A stretch of DNA of 64,000 bases, taken from assembly GCA_964588665.1 (NCBI GenBank), contig CAZPQQ010000007.1:8429-72428 (forward strand). The letters are read 5' to 3'. How positions within the stretch are numbered: the first letter of the stretch is position 1; each line of letters opens with the position of its first letter. Source of the DNA: UBA2160 sp964588665. GTDB lineage: Bacteria > Chloroflexota > Dehalococcoidia > Lucifugimonadales > UBA1123. The notes beneath the pieces are model-generated. The model searched no databases. It saw nothing but the letters and a program-made list of their open reading frames with translations, and had not been told where the DNA came from. Positions 63,997 through 64,000 of the stretch are shown here, piece after piece. Made by a program: the position numbers and the translations under genes.

Positions 63997-64000
63997 CCGA

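Overview
The window reads as a scaffold from a draft or metagenome-assembled genome of a high-GC bacterium. It contains one run of exactly 100 N (58728-58827) and one poly-G/poly-C block (24999-25080) that looks like a sequencing artefact. The gene content fits Chloroflexota of the SAR202/Dehalococcoidia kind: several family III CoA-transferases, secreted FG-GAP/ASPIC and PQQ-like propellers, a multihaem cytochrome, selenoproteins of the glycine-reductase and UGSC families, and many short intergenic hairpin repeats. The taxonomic placement is an inference from this gene mix. No rRNA, tRNA or CRISPR array was seen.

Layout. 1-14 kb is an envelope/redox block: the end of an MFS transporter, two CRTAC1-type propellers, an eight-repeat PQQ-like lipoprotein, a cytochrome b/pentahaem c fusion, a zinc-ribbon PQQ-like propeller, and a YraQ/ArsP-type permease fused to a third FG-GAP/ASPIC propeller. 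14.2-19.5 kb is a peptide-type ABC importer (binding protein and two permeases, no ATPases) with a leucine-rich-repeat lipoprotein. 20.4-32.9 kb is acyl-CoA metabolism: an IpdAB-like CoA-transferase pair, two adjacent CaiB/BaiF proteins of which one lacks the catalytic Asp, a carboxymuconolactone-decarboxylase-fold protein, an AMACR-like CaiB protein, a double-domain CaiB fusion, an MFS exporter, a TenA thiaminase and a cyclophilin-like protein. 33-45.6 kb is mostly housekeeping: glpK, a frameshifted folB, a MoxR-like AAA ATPase, a threonine-dehydratase-like enzyme beside a RidA-family protein, nth, a HEAT-repeat protein, thiE, a translin-family protein and a K+-dependent membrane pyrophosphatase. 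45.7-49.5 kb is decayed: a phage tail/connector remnant, a single-domain response regulator and repeat-filled spacers.

The most interesting part is 49.5-62.7 kb, a selenoprotein island. Five genes are split by an in-frame TGA, and each can be rejoined into one conserved protein with a hairpin 10-15 bases after the TGA: grdA (TSCFVU motif), two GrdB-type subunits (UGxCxRCG), a UGSC-family protein and an AhpD-like CxxU protein. The GrdA/GrdC-like genes and one GrdB/GrdE-like pair run leftward; a second GrdB/GrdE-like pair diverges to the right. Two substrate-binding B components therefore seem to share one selenoprotein A and one component C. Both GrdE-like proteins lack the Asn-Cys site that, in the classical enzymes, is cleaved to make the pyruvoyl cofactor, and no GrdD is present. 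This argues for a diverged Grd-like selenoenzyme rather than a classical Stickland glycine reductase.

The window ends with a PAS-GAF sensor gene cut short at a duplicated 21-base motif that looks like an insertion-sequence end. A VapC toxin with an inserted four-cysteine cluster, its AbrB-type antitoxin and a second copy of that antitoxin lie beside the assembly gap.
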